Assembly (NCBI GenBank): GCA_002305235.1
Contig: DBQL01000232.1
Location: 1 to 7,441, forward strand
From: Prevotella sp. UBA1395
GTDB taxonomy: Bacteria > Bacteroidota > Bacteroidia > Bacteroidales > Bacteroidaceae
DNA length: 7,441 nucleotides
Direction: 5' to 3'
Position 1 is the first letter of the stretch, and each line of letters starts with the position of its first letter. Both the position numbers and the translations under genes were made by a program. The notes below the pieces were generated by a model. The model was not told where the DNA came from. It searched no databases and was given only the letters and a program-made list of their open reading frames with translations. Shown here piece after piece: positions 1-6,879 of the stretch.

Positions 1-5
1 GCGCG

Positions 6-26
6 GCGAAAAGATAGTAATCGCAA
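6..26. repeat. Palindromic repeat, copy 1 (11-nt loop type)
   Basis: Core arms GCGA (6-9) and TCGC (21-24) enclose an 11-nt loop, AAAGATAGTAA (10-20). The same core arms and a near-identical loop recur at 7261-7279 and 7327-7345. Outward pairing resumes after two mismatches (2-4 with 27-29) but is lost at the window edge. The loop shares ATAGnAA with the other copies. Its function is unknown to me; it looks like a REP-type palindrome. Confidence 0.6.
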
Positions 27-43
27 TGCCATCGTTTCTCTGC

Positions 44-100
44 GTTTCACAAATCCTTGTCATTCAACCACTTGTAAAAAGCCTCCATTTTGCGCGTTTT
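44..100 (-). repeat. 57-bp dispersed block, left copy (inverted relative to 7163-7219)
   Basis: Read on the minus strand, this block aligns without gaps to 7163-7219 on the plus strand with 44 of 57 identical positions. The longest shared run is CTTTTTACAA; GCAAAAT, TGAA and GATTT are also shared. In both places the block is followed on its outer side by a palindrome with an 11-nt loop, 19 nt away here and 41 nt away on the right. Differences between the copies fall on codon position 2 only twice in one shared frame, so a decayed coding origin is possible. I do not recognise the family. Confidence 0.6.
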
Positions 101-288
101 TTTGGCCCGCACCCCGCCTTTCGCGCTCTGTGCCCCGACTCGCAAGCCGTTCTTCAAATTCTTTCATCAATCATTTTTTGTGAGATACGGCATCCTCCTT
201 TCGCCCCCGTCATGGCTTTTCTCCCCTTTCCGCACAAGGAAACCGCCGTGCTCCACCCGATCTCGACATCCGGCCATGCCGCCACACC

Positions 289-346
289 GCCATCATGAGC
301 AAGGACCGCTCCCGTCCATGCGGACAGAAGCGGCCCTTGTGATGGC
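289..346 (-). other. Long imperfect stem-loop downstream of pit
   Basis: Outer arms GCCATCA (289-295) and TGATGGC (340-346) pair fully. After a 4-nt bulge (296-299), 300-310 pairs with 329-339 except for one position, which is A-C on the plus strand but a G-U wobble on the minus strand. An inner GTCC/GGAC hairpin with a 4-nt loop sits at 314-325. This is about 21 pairs in total. It lies about 90 nt after the pit stop, in the direction of pit transcription. No U-tract follows, so it is not a typical intrinsic terminator; it may protect the 3' end of the mRNA or be another palindromic repeat. Confidence 0.5.
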
Positions 347-381
347 CCGGGCACGATGCCACGAGACTATCGTGTCACCGG
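347..381 (-). other. Stem-loop just after the pit stop
   Basis: CACGAT (352-357) pairs with ATCGTG (369-374) across an 11-nt loop, and CCGG (347-350) pairs with CCGG (378-381) beyond a small internal loop. It starts about 50 nt after the pit stop and abuts the larger structure at 289-346. No U-run follows, so a role in 3'-end formation is only inferred. Confidence 0.4.
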
Positions 382-432
382 ATTCAGGATGCGGTCTGGG
401 CATCGTTGGCGAGGCAGGGCAGGCGCCTGTCC

Positions 433-1449
433 TCACGCAAACAGCGAGACGACGAGGTAAAGCGCGGCACCGAGCAGCGCACTCACCGGTATGGTGAGAA
501 TCCATGCGATCATGAGATCTTTGGTAATGCCCCATCTCACGGCCGAGAAGCGCTTGGTAGCACCCACGCCCATGATCGAACCGGCTATGGTATGCGTGGT
601 GCTCACGGGTATCTTCAGGAATTCGGTGAGATACAACGTGATAGCACCCGCTGTCTCAGACACAACACCTTCAAACGGTGTCACCTTGGTAATCTTGGTG
701 CCCATCGTCTTCACGATACGCCATCCGCCCGACATGGTGCCGACGGAGATGGCGGCAAAGCAGGCGAAAGCCACCCAGTCGGGAAGGTCGTCGACCGACT
801 GTATGCCCATACCGATATGCAGAGGATGGGCGGCTATCATCGCCGCGGCAATGATACCCATGACCTTCTGGGAGTCGTTCATGCCATGACCGATACTGAA
901 CAGGGCCGAGGAGAGCAACTGCAGATGCTTGAACCAATATGTGGCTTTGGAGTTGGGAACGTGTCGGAAGGCGTACATCACGATGATGGAGAGCAGGAAA
1001 GCGATGATCATGCCCACCAAAGGGGCCAAGAATATGAAGGCCGCAATCTTGAGAATGACCCCGCCTTGGATAGCACCGAACCCGTTAGCCATGATGGCCG
1101 ACCCGGCAAAACCACCGATCAGCGTATGCGATGACGACGAGGGGATGCCCTTCCACCATGTCAAAAGGCTCCAGATGATGGCCCCGATGACTCCGGCAAG
1201 GATGATGGGCAACGTGATATACTGCTCATATACCGTCTTCGATACCGTGTTGGCGATGCCGAATTCACCGATGATATACTTCGAGATGAAGAAGGCCACG
1301 AAATTGAAACAGGCTGCCCACAGCACGGCCTTGAACGGTGTAAGCACCCTCGTGGTGACAATGGTGGAGATGGAGTTGGCCGCATCATGGAAACCATTGA
1401 TGAAATCAAACACCAATCCTAATACAATAATGGATATGAGTAAGACCAT
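433..1449 (-). CDS. pit: PiT-family inorganic phosphate transporter
   Basis: This 338-residue polytopic inner-membrane permease should import phosphate coupled to a cation (H+ or Na+), as the PiT (PF01384) family does. The two inverted family signatures are present: GFHDAANSI near residues 19-27 and VSTTHTIAGSIMGVGATK near 282-299. Further conserved stretches are IPSSSSHTL (102-110) and GHGMNDSQK (187-195), whose Asp and Asn residues are typical of the transport site. Around ten hydrophobic segments are visible, starting immediately at the N-terminus, with no cleavable signal. The length is normal for the shorter bacterial PiT proteins. The ATG lies 6 nt after the DUF47 stop, so the two genes are surely co-transcribed and probably translationally coupled. 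Two stem-loops follow the stop. The family is certain; phosphate rather than another oxyanion is the likely substrate because of the DUF47 partner. Confidence 0.95.
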   Translation of the reverse strand: MVLLISIIVLGLVFDFINGFHDAANSISTIVTTRVLTPFKAVLWAACFNFVAFFISKYIIGEFGIANTVSKTVYEQYITLPIILAGVIGAIIWSLLTWWKGIPSSSSHTLIGGFAGSAIMANGFGAIQGGVILKIAAFIFLAPLVGMIIAFLLSIIVMYAFRHVPNSKATYWFKHLQLLSSALFSIGHGMNDSQKVMGIIAAAMIAAHPLHIGMGIQSVDDLPDWVAFACFAAISVGTMSGGWRIVKTMGTKITKVTPFEGVVSETAGAITLYLTEFLKIPVSTTHTIAGSIMGVGATKRFSAVRWGITKDLMIAWILTIPVSALLGAALYLVVSLFA

Positions 1450-1455
1450 AACAGC

Positions 1456-2103
1456 TTATGCGTATTTAACGACTATGGTCTTGAGCACCTTGCCAATGCG
1501 CTCTGAAGCGTCGGTGGTCTTCTCCAGTTCTGAGAGGATTTCCTTGGTCTTGATCAGTTCCACGGCATCGGTCTCTTCATCAAACAGGCGGATAAGACCG
1601 CTCTCATAGATATCGTCGGCTTGATTTTCGAGGGTATGAAGACGCTCTATGCAGGTCTTCAGGGCATCGGCATTCTTGCGCATCACGGTGAGGGCGTCCA
1701 TCGCTTGAGACACGCAGCGGGCGTCTTCGACCACCACCCGGCCCAATTCCATGGCGACATTGCCCAAATGTTTGGGGTTATAGATGTGCAGATGCTTGGC
1801 GCAACTGTTCACAAGGTCTATCACATCGTCGAGGCTCTCGGCCAAATCGTGGATGTCTTCACGGTCGAGGGGAGTGATGAACGACGACTCCAAGGCATCG
1901 AAAATGGATCGACCGACCTTGTCGGCGGCACGTTCCTGCGCTTTGACTTGATGGAAATACTCGCGGCGTTTCTCTACGCTGTCGGCTTCGAGAGAGCTTA
2001 ATAACAATGTGGAAACAGACACGTAGATGTCGGAAACTTGCTTCAGGAAATCAAAGAACTTAGGCTCTTTGGGAGTGAAGCGATTCAGTAGTGAATTATT
2101 CAT
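1456..2103 (-). CDS. DUF47 family PhoU-like protein, PiT accessory
   Basis: This 215-residue soluble, almost wholly alpha-helical protein belongs to the DUF47/PhoU_div family (PF01865, 'Pit accessory protein'). Helices rich in charged E/D-xxx-D patterns, such as ERAADKVG, DREDIHDLAESLDDVID, ENQADDIY and EKTTDASERIG, match the metal-binding repeats of PhoU-like bundles. Family members are usually encoded directly before a PiT permease and are thought to modulate its activity. I chose the ATG at 2103 (MNNSLLNRF). An in-frame ATG at 2166 would place the promoter and operator inside the gene and add 21 residues unlike the family. A Bacteroidetes -7 element lies 28-35 nt upstream of the ATG, with a candidate Pho box above it. 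The biochemical role is inferred from context. Confidence 0.92.
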   Translation of the reverse strand: MNNSLLNRFTPKEPKFFDFLKQVSDIYVSVSTLLLSSLEADSVEKRREYFHQVKAQERAADKVGRSIFDALESSFITPLDREDIHDLAESLDDVIDLVNSCAKHLHIYNPKHLGNVAMELGRVVVEDARCVSQAMDALTVMRKNADALKTCIERLHTLENQADDIYESGLIRLFDEETDAVELIKTKEILSELEKTTDASERIGKVLKTIVVKYA

Positions 2104-2130
2104 ATATTCTTGTTTGCTTGAAAACGTGCG

Positions 2131-2138
2131 CAAAAGTA
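2131..2138 (-). promoter_or_regulatory. -7 promoter element of the DUF47-pit operon
   Basis: On the minus strand the sequence is TACTTTTG, an exact fit to the Bacteroidetes primary sigma factor -7 consensus TAnnTTTG. The expected start of transcription gives a leader of about 20 nt before the ATG at 2103. No TTTG element is found at the usual spacing of about 19 nt; that position is occupied by the direct-repeat array at 2149-2177, as expected of an activator-dependent promoter. Confidence 0.65.
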
Positions 2139-2144
2139 CATGTT

Positions 2145-2168
2145 GAATGTTACAAAACAGTAACATTC
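2145..2168. promoter_or_regulatory. Perfect 9-bp inverted repeat in the pit promoter
   Basis: GAATGTTAC (2145-2153) and GTAACATTC (2160-2168) are perfect inverted repeats with a 6-nt A-rich spacer. The symmetry overlaps two of the three direct repeats at 2149-2177, so one reading may be a by-product of the other. As a dyad it would be an operator for a dimeric regulator placed where a -33 element would lie. As RNA it would lie upstream of the predicted transcription start, so a transcript hairpin is unlikely. Confidence 0.5.
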
Positions 2169-2177
2169 CAATGACAT
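2149..2177 (-). promoter_or_regulatory. Candidate Pho box: three 7-bp direct repeats at 11-bp steps
   Basis: Reading on the minus strand, ATGTCAT (2177-2171), ATGTTAC (2166-2160) and TTGTAAC (2155-2149) are separated by exactly 4 nt each, giving an 11-bp period. The E. coli PhoB box has the same design: 7-bp units resembling CTGTCAT separated by 4-bp AT-rich spacers, ending about 10 bp before the -10 element. Here the last unit ends 10 bp before the -7 box, and the genes controlled are for phosphate uptake. The geometry is seen in the sequence; binding by a PhoB-type response regulator is inferred. Confidence 0.5.
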
Positions 2178-2210
2178 ATACGGTACAACAACAATAAAAT
2201 TCGTTACCTC

Positions 2211-2253
2211 CCCGCCTTGCTTCCCTGTGGGTGAGTGGAGGGAGGCAAGCGGG
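2211..2253 (-). terminator. Terminator-like hairpin after mutS
   Basis: Three nt after the mutS stop codon, the minus-strand arm 2253-2239 pairs with 2226-2211 (CCCGC, TTGC and TCCCT blocks against their complements), with one mismatch, one bulged G and a 12-nt loop; about 14 pairs. A short U-rich stretch (AATTTTATT on the minus strand) begins about 9 nt after the stem rather than immediately, so it is not a textbook intrinsic terminator. It separates mutS from the independently promoted DUF47-pit operon. Confidence 0.5.
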
Positions 2254-2256
2254 TGA

Positions 2257-4923
2257 TCAGCTCTTTCCCGTCACGATTTTCTTGATCTCGTTGAGCTTGT
2301 TGAGTGCCTCGACAGGCGTGAGGTTATTGATGTCGAGGCCGAGTATCTCGTCGCGAACCTGCGAAAGCACCGGGTCGTCGAGCTGGAAGATGCTCAGCTG
2401 CATACCGTCGCGGCTGTCGGCGAGGCGCTCCACCGACGGTTTGCCCACGCTGCCAACCTCTGCATTGTCGGCCTCCAACTGCTTGAGAATCGCCCCCGCA
2501 CGCTTCACGATAGAGCGTGGCATGCCCGCAATCTCGGCCACATGGATACCGAAGGAGTGCTCCGAGCCTCCTGCCATGAGCTTACGGAGGAAGATGACCT
2601 TGCCGTCGACCTCTTTCACACTCACGTTGTAGTTCTTGATGCGTGCGAAATGCTTCTCCATCTCGTTCAGCTCGTGATAGTGCGTGGCAAACAATGTGCG
2701 TGCCGTGGCCCTCGGTTGCTCATGCAGATATTCCACGATGGCCCACGCGATGGAGATGCCGTCATAGGTCGACGTGCCGCGCCCCAGCTCGTCGAAGAGC
2801 ACCAATGAGCGTGGCGTGACGTTGTTCAGAATATCCGATGCCTCGGTCATCTCGACCATGAACGTGGACTCGCCGGCCGAAATATTGTCGCTTGCACCTA
2901 CGCGAGTAAATATCTTATCCACCAAACCCACTCTCGTGCGTTCTGCCGGCACGAAACAACCAATCTGCGCCAGCAGTACGATGAGGGCCGTTTGGCGCAG
3001 CAGAGCCGACTTACCGGCCATGTTAGGACCGGTGATCATCATCACCTGTTGCTTCTCGGTGTCCAAGTAAACGTCGTTGGGCACGTAGCGTTCGCCAAGC
3101 GGCATCTGTGTCTCGATGACCGGATGGCGACCCTGCCTGATGTCGATCACATCGCTATCGTCGACCGTCGGCCGCACGTAGACATGATCTTCTGACACCT
3201 TGGCGAACGAGAGCAGGCAGTCGATATGCGCCAAGACGTTGGCGTCGACCTGTATCTGCGGGATGAAATCCTGCATGGCGGCAATAAGCTCAGAGAAGAG
3301 TTGCAGCTCCAGTTCGAGAATTTTCTCGTCCGCCCCGAGTATCTTTTCCTCGTATTCCTTGAGTTCGGGCGTGATGTATCGCTCGGCCTGAGCCAGCGTC
3401 TGCTTGCGAATCCATGTCTCGGGAACACGGTCCTTGAACGTGTTGCGCACCTCGAGGTAATAGCCGAACACGTTATTATATCCCACCTTGAGCGACGAAA
3501 TGCCCGTCTGCTCGGTCTCTCGCTGCTGTATTTCCAGCAGGTAGTCCTTGCCTCCGCGCGATATTCGGCGCAGCTCGTCCAACCGGTCGTCGTAGCCTTC
3601 GGCAATGATGCTGCCCTTGTTGGCCAGCAATGGCGGGTCGGGCTGTATCTCCCGGGCAATGCGTTCGATCAGCACGGTGCAGGGATCGAGCTGCCCACCC
3701 AGTCGTTTCAGGCTCTCGTTGTCGGCCGCGAGACATGCCTCCCTGATGGGACGGATGGCCGAAAGGGCATTCTTCAGTTGCACCACCTCGCGCGGTGAGA
3801 CCCTTCCCACGGCCACCTTGGAGATGATTCGTTCCAAGTCGCCGATGCGATGCAGCTCCTCATCGACAGCCATGCGGAAGTCGGGCTGGCGGAAAAAATA
3901 CTCCACGATGTCTTGCCGCTCGGTAATGCGGGCCACTTCTTTCAGCGGAAACACCACCCATCGCCTCAACAGTCGACCACCCATCGGGGTCACGGTGCGG
4001 TCTATGACACCGAGAAGCGACAGCCCATCCTCGCTCATCGGGCGGAGAAGCTCGAGCGACCGGATAGTAAACTTATCCATCCTCACATACTTATCCTCCT
4101 CGATGCGTTGCAGGGCGGTGATGTGATTGATATGGGTATGCTGCGTGAGTTCCAAGTATTGCATGACGGCTCCGGCCGCGACGATGCCCTCACGGAGATG
4201 CTCCACGCCGAATCCCTTGAGGTTCTTGGTGCCGAAATGCTTGAGCAACTTCTGGCGTGCCGACTGCTCCGTGAACACCCAGTCGTCGAGTTCGAAGGTG
4301 CAGAGCCTCGTGTTGAAATAGCGTTCAAAGTCGCGTTTGCGGTCGCGGTCATAGAGTACCTCCTTGGGTGAGAAGCTGCCGAGCAGCTTTTCCACGTAGT
4401 CATAGCTACCCTGCCCGGTGAGAAACTCTCCCGTGGAGATGTCCAAGAAGCTCACTCCGCATGCCGTTTTGCCGAAATGGACGGCCGCAAGGAAGTTGTT
4501 TTCCTTATAGTTCAGCACATTGTCGCTCATCGCCACACCCGGCGTAACGAGTTCGGTGATGCCGCGTTTCACCATCTTATCCATCTCGGTGAGGCCTTTC
4601 TTGCCCTTGATGGCCGCCCGTTTCTTCTTGGGATCCTCGAGTTGGTCGCAGATGGCCACGCGCCTTCCGGCCCTGATGAGCTTGGGGAGATAGGTGTCCA
4701 AGGCATGGTGTGGGAAGCCGGCCATGGCCGTCTCGCCCGAGTTTCCGCCGTTGTTGCGCTTGGTAAGCGTTATTCCGAGTATGCCGGCAGAGACCACGGC
4801 ATCGTCGCCGTAGGTCTCATAGAAGTCGCCACAGCGAAAGAGCAGCAGCGCGTCGGGATGCTTGGCCTTCATCGAGAAAAACTGCTTCATCATCGGTGTC
4901 ATGGCCGAAGTATTGGTGGGCAT
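2257..4923 (-). CDS. mutS: DNA mismatch repair protein MutS
   Basis: This 888-residue, full-length MutS recognises mispairs and small loops in DNA and starts mismatch repair with MutL. The mismatch-binding F-x-E motif is Phe34-Tyr35-Glu36 in the N-terminal domain. Connector, lever and clamp domains follow (about 130-590). The ATPase domain carries Walker A GPNMAGKS (632-639), Walker B FDE (710-712), then GRGTSTYDG and the conserved [15 protein letters not shown] (842-846) fits a beta-clamp-binding motif, and the tail [16 protein letters not shown] matches the C-terminal tetramerisation helices. I chose the ATG at 4923 because MutS homology starts at TPMMKQF a few residues in; the in-frame ATG at 5004 would add 27 non-homologous residues. 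AAAGGA lies 8 nt before the ATG. Residues about 99-117 form a Lys-rich insertion that I do not remember from Bacteroides MutS. The start lies 120 nt after the yhcH stop; no clear separate promoter was found. Confidence 0.97.
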   Translation of the reverse strand: MPTNTSAMTPMMKQFFSMKAKHPDALLLFRCGDFYETYGDDAVVSAGILGITLTKRNNGGNSGETAMAGFPHHALDTYLPKLIRAGRRVAICDQLEDPKKKRAAIKGKKGLTEMDKMVKRGITELVTPGVAMSDNVLNYKENNFLAAVHFGKTACGVSFLDISTGEFLTGQGSYDYVEKLLGSFSPKEVLYDRDRKRDFERYFNTRLCTFELDDWVFTEQSARQKLLKHFGTKNLKGFGVEHLREGIVAAGAVMQYLELTQHTHINHITALQRIEEDKYVRMDKFTIRSLELLRPMSEDGLSLLGVIDRTVTPMGGRLLRRWVVFPLKEVARITERQDIVEYFFRQPDFRMAVDEELHRIGDLERIISKVAVGRVSPREVVQLKNALSAIRPIREACLAADNESLKRLGGQLDPCTVLIERIAREIQPDPPLLANKGSIIAEGYDDRLDELRRISRGGKDYLLEIQQRETEQTGISSLKVGYNNVFGYYLEVRNTFKDRVPETWIRKQTLAQAERYITPELKEYEEKILGADEKILELELQLFSELIAAMQDFIPQIQVDANVLAHIDCLLSFAKVSEDHVYVRPTVDDSDVIDIRQGRHPVIETQMPLGERYVPNDVYLDTEKQQVMMITGPNMAGKSALLRQTALIVLLAQIGCFVPAERTRVGLVDKIFTRVGASDNISAGESTFMVEMTEASDILNNVTPRSLVLFDELGRGTSTYDGISIAWAIVEYLHEQPRATARTLFATHYHELNEMEKHFARIKNYNVSVKEVDGKVIFLRKLMAGGSEHSFGIHVAEIAGMPRSIVKRAGAILKQLEADNAEVGSVGKPSVERLADSRDGMQLSIFQLDDPVLSQVRDEILGLDINNLTPVEALNKLNEIKKIVTGKS

Positions 4924-4931
4924 GGTTTGAA

Positions 4932-4937
4932 TCCTTT
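4932..4937 (-). promoter_or_regulatory. Shine-Dalgarno-like site of mutS
   Basis: AAAGGA on the minus strand lies 8 nt upstream of the ATG at 4923. Bacteroidetes often lack such sites, so this one is useful support for the 4923 start against the upstream in-frame ATG at 5004. Confidence 0.4.
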
Positions 4938-5043
4938 CTTTTGAAGATGAATAATGGGGTGATGGCAACGTGAACGCGGGCAGCACGGCAGTGCGGGCAC
5001 CCACTGATACAGGCCTCCTCGGGAGTCGGAGCCGCGGCCGAGG

Positions 5044-5592
5044 TCAGAGATAATCCACCTTGACGACCACCACCCTGATGTTTTGGTCGTCGCGGTCGGT
5101 CTTCACTTTGGCGATGTGCCAGTCGCCGGGGAAGAAGAGGAAGAACTTCTTGGGCGTGCTCGTGTAATGGTCGATGATGCCGAAACGCTCGTGCCCCCTC
5201 ACCACAAACTGGAAGTCGACATGGTGCAGATGGCTCTCGGACCGTTGCCGCTCGAGGTCCTTGTTGGTGTCGTCCTCGATGCTGGCCACCATCGTTGTGC
5301 CGGGAATGGGGACGCGCCCTTTGGGCAACGCCAGCAGGTCGGTCTTCTCGAGCCATTCGAACAGCGCCTTCCACTGGTCGGGATTCTTCTGGTATTGCAA
5401 GTAGAAATCCACGGCATTCACCGTCTCGTGCGGGTCGGCCTTGAAGAATCCGTTGCGCCAGTGTCCGCTTTTGAGCCACGCACGGGCAATGTTCCGCATC
5501 TGCCTGTCGGCATAATATTTCGTGTAATAGCCCTGCCCCTGCATGGCGACGGCCATCAGACAGGCGAGGACGAATAGCATTGTTCGTTTCAT
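5044..5592 (-). CDS. YhcH/YjgK/YiaL family (DUF386) protein with signal peptide
   Basis: This 182-residue protein of the YhcH/YjgK/YiaL family (PF04074) has a cupin-like beta barrel. Known members such as YiaL and NanQ act on sugars or sialic acid in the cytoplasm. Family landmarks are ESHLHHVDFQFVVRG (119-133), with candidate metal-binding His and Glu, and FFPGDWH (153-159), followed by a strand ending VVVVKVDYL. Unlike the classical members, it begins with MKRTMLFVLACLMAVAMQ, a short positive n-region and hydrophobic core that predict export; cleavage near Ala16 or Gly19 is plausible. Cys11 sits too close to the N-terminus for a convincing lipobox. The start lies 37 nt after the vapE-like stop, without a visible promoter, so read-through from that gene is likely. 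The true substrate is unknown; no sugar-catabolic genes are adjacent. Confidence 0.85.
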   Translation of the reverse strand: MKRTMLFVLACLMAVAMQGQGYYTKYYADRQMRNIARAWLKSGHWRNGFFKADPHETVNAVDFYLQYQKNPDQWKALFEWLEKTDLLALPKGRVPIPGTTMVASIEDDTNKDLERQRSESHLHHVDFQFVVRGHERFGIIDHYTSTPKKFFLFFPGDWHIAKVKTDRDDQNIRVVVVKVDYL

Positions 5593-5629
5593 ATCGGGTG
5601 GATGAAAAGGTCAAAAACGCTGTTTCCGC

Positions 5630-6859
5630 TTACTTCTTGACAAGGTTTCCCAGTCCTGAGAGCAAGGCGCGGGCCAGCGGGTTGTTGTCGAAATTGTCGT
5701 CGCCGCTCTCCGGTCCTTCCTCGACGAAATCCATCTTGCGGGGGTCTTTCTCCACCACCTTGTAGCAAGACCGTCCATGAATGCGGCTCCTTGAGAATCC
5801 GGCCTCCTGCAAGGCGAACCCCACATCCTGATTGACATGCTCTCCGGGGGTCCAATAGGGGTATTCCTTCATCAGCCGGTCTACGATGGTGTCGATGTCG
5901 GTGGCCTTCACCCGCTTGCCCCGGGGGGGGGCGGCATAGAGCATGGAGACCATCTTCACCAAGTTCTCGGCCTCTTGGAACGGCGAGTTCTGCACCGCCA
6001 TAGCCTCCCGCTCCTCGTCGGTGAGGGCATAGTCGGCACCGTGTTCCAACTCGTGTCGAATCTGCGCATAGAGCTGTTCGTAGTCGATGGGGGTCTTGAG
6101 GTCTATGCGATGTCCCACCTCCACACACACCAAGTGGGCCGCCCCGGCCGCGTCGGTCATGGGATGCAGGTTTCCGGTGGTGGCGATAAAGGCGGCATAG
6201 TTTCCGCGCGGCTCTCTCGTCACCCCGAAAGGTTGTCGGAACACCGGCGTGCTGCGTGAGAAAAGGTATCGCGATACCACCTCTTGATCGGTGTTCTCCT
6301 GATAATACTCGTCGATGCACAGCAGCAGGTGGGTGCTCACCATCAGGTGTACCTCGGCCGTGGCGCGCAGGTGAATCTGGTCGGAGTAATAGGTTCTCAG
6401 GGCGGGGGGCAGGAGGATATTGCAAAAGGATGTCTTGCCATAGCCATACTGTCCCACGATGACGGGCACGAGAATGTCGCGTTGCGCCACCTCGCGGCCG
6501 GTCCATCGGGCCACCATCTGCCACATCCACTTGTGGAATCGGCTGCTCCAGTCGGGGTTCGAGGTGATGATGCGCTGCGACAAGGCAGTCACCCTGTCCA
6601 CGCCGTCCCACTCGCCAAGCCCGTCTATCCATGCCGCGGCAGGGTTCCACTGCTCGATGAGCGTAGAGCCTACAAACCGCTCGAGCGTCTCGGCGGTAAG
6701 CTCCACGCCCTTGCCGTGGGCCTCCAAAAGAATGGTGTTCATCCCCTCTTGAGACAGCGGGCGATAGTCGTCGCTCCCCGATTCGGCATAAAACACCTCT
6801 CCCGTGAGCACGTTGCGGCGCAGCCGGCAGTGGGAGTCGAGATATGTGAGGGCATCCAT
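5630..6859 (-). CDS. VapE-like P-loop ATPase (virulence-associated E family), solitary
   Basis: This 409-residue protein has the VapE domain (PF05272), a superfamily 3 helicase-like P-loop ATPase found in phage, satellite and integrative-element replication modules. Residues 1-110 form the usual pre-domain, including the LGEWDGVDRV motif. Walker A is GQYGYGKT (136-143), Walker B is LLLCIDEY (178-185), and FIATTGN (224-230) gives the sensor-like TT-N. From about 290 a region ending VNQDVGFALQEAGFSRSRIHGRSCYKVVEK resembles the DUF3874 winged-helix tail of Bacteroidales homologues. The N-terminal VirE_N/primase part common in those homologues is absent. I chose the ATG at 6859 because a -7 box lies only 21-28 nt upstream, which excludes the in-frame ATG at 6982. 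Codons 310-313 contain a run of nine C. No integrase, primase or phage gene is adjacent, so this may be a remnant or a domesticated gene; helicase activity is inferred. Confidence 0.85.
   Translation of the reverse strand: MDALTYLDSHCRLRRNVLTGEVFYAESGSDDYRPLSQEGMNTILLEAHGKGVELTAETLERFVGSTLIEQWNPAAAWIDGLGEWDGVDRVTALSQRIITSNPDWSSRFHKWMWQMVARWTGREVAQRDILVPVIVGQYGYGKTSFCNILLPPALRTYYSDQIHLRATAEVHLMVSTHLLLCIDEYYQENTDQEVVSRYLFSRSTPVFRQPFGVTREPRGNYAAFIATTGNLHPMTDAAGAAHLVCVEVGHRIDLKTPIDYEQLYAQIRHELEHGADYALTDEEREAMAVQNSPFQEAENLVKMVSMLYAAPPRGKRVKATDIDTIVDRLMKEYPYWTPGEHVNQDVGFALQEAGFSRSRIHGRSCYKVVEKDPRKMDFVEEGPESGDDNFDNNPLARALLSGLGNLVKK
5923..5931. repeat. Nine-base G/C homopolymer inside the vapE-like gene
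   Basis: Nine consecutive G on the plus strand read as C9 in the coding strand, spanning codons 310-313 (Ala-Pro-Pro-Arg), and CC and GGGG lie on its two sides. At the length shown the frame is intact. Losing one base gives a stop five codons on. Gaining one base opens a frame that ends at 5589, its TGA overlapping the yhcH ATG as ATGA. Such tracts are slippage-prone and also prone to sequencing error. Confidence 0.8.
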
Positions 6860-6879
6860 AAGTACTTTGTTTTTGCATA

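Larger units (their letters stand above)
1..432. other. Gene-free flank downstream of pit
   Basis: No convincing gene was found on either strand. The open frames here are short, overlap each other and have no recognisable protein sequence. No tRNA T-loop or other known RNA signature was seen. The stretch holds a palindrome at the left edge (6-26), a 57-bp block repeated in inverted orientation at the other end of the window (44-100), and two adjacent stem-loops (289-346 and 347-381) just past the pit stop codon. The left palindrome is cut by the window edge, so its outer arm cannot be judged. Confidence 0.6.

Noticed and set aside
60..167. Minus-strand 35-residue frame starting MKEFEERLAS, overlapped by a second frame ending AFYKWLNDKDL
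   Set aside because: It is short, without a promoter box or family match. It coincides with the left repeat element, and the similar right-hand frame diverges after a few codons. It may be a decayed coding end or leader peptide; noted under the composite repeat instead.
420..429. CAGGCGCCTG palindrome immediately after the pit stop as a terminator
   Set aside because: A perfect palindrome leaves no proper loop (three pairs with a 4-nt loop) and no U-run follows.
1..432. tRNA, riboswitch, SRP RNA, RNase P RNA or tmRNA in the gene-free flanks
   Set aside because: I looked for T-loop, CCA-end, P4, TPP and cobalamin consensus strings in both flanks (1-432 and 6860-7441) and found none.
406..1134. 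242-codon plus-strand frame opposite pit
   Set aside because: Shadow of the PiT gene; low-complexity His/Gly/Asp composition and no start context. The PiT signatures on the minus strand are unambiguous.
4924..5004. Longer MutS beginning at the in-frame ATG at 5004
   Set aside because: The extra 27 residues show no MutS similarity and the AAAGGA site points to the ATG at 4923.
5045..5052. TATCTCTG at the end of yhcH as a -7 box for mutS
   Set aside because: One mismatch in the TTTG core, no good -33 partner seen, and it would give a leader of about 115 nt. Too weak to call.
5589..6878. 429-codon open frame on the minus strand overlapping the vapE-like gene
   Set aside because: Arg/Pro/His-rich translation typical of an out-of-frame GC-rich gene; VapE motifs are all in the other frame. 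Only its end matters, as the frame reached by a +1 change in the C9 tract.
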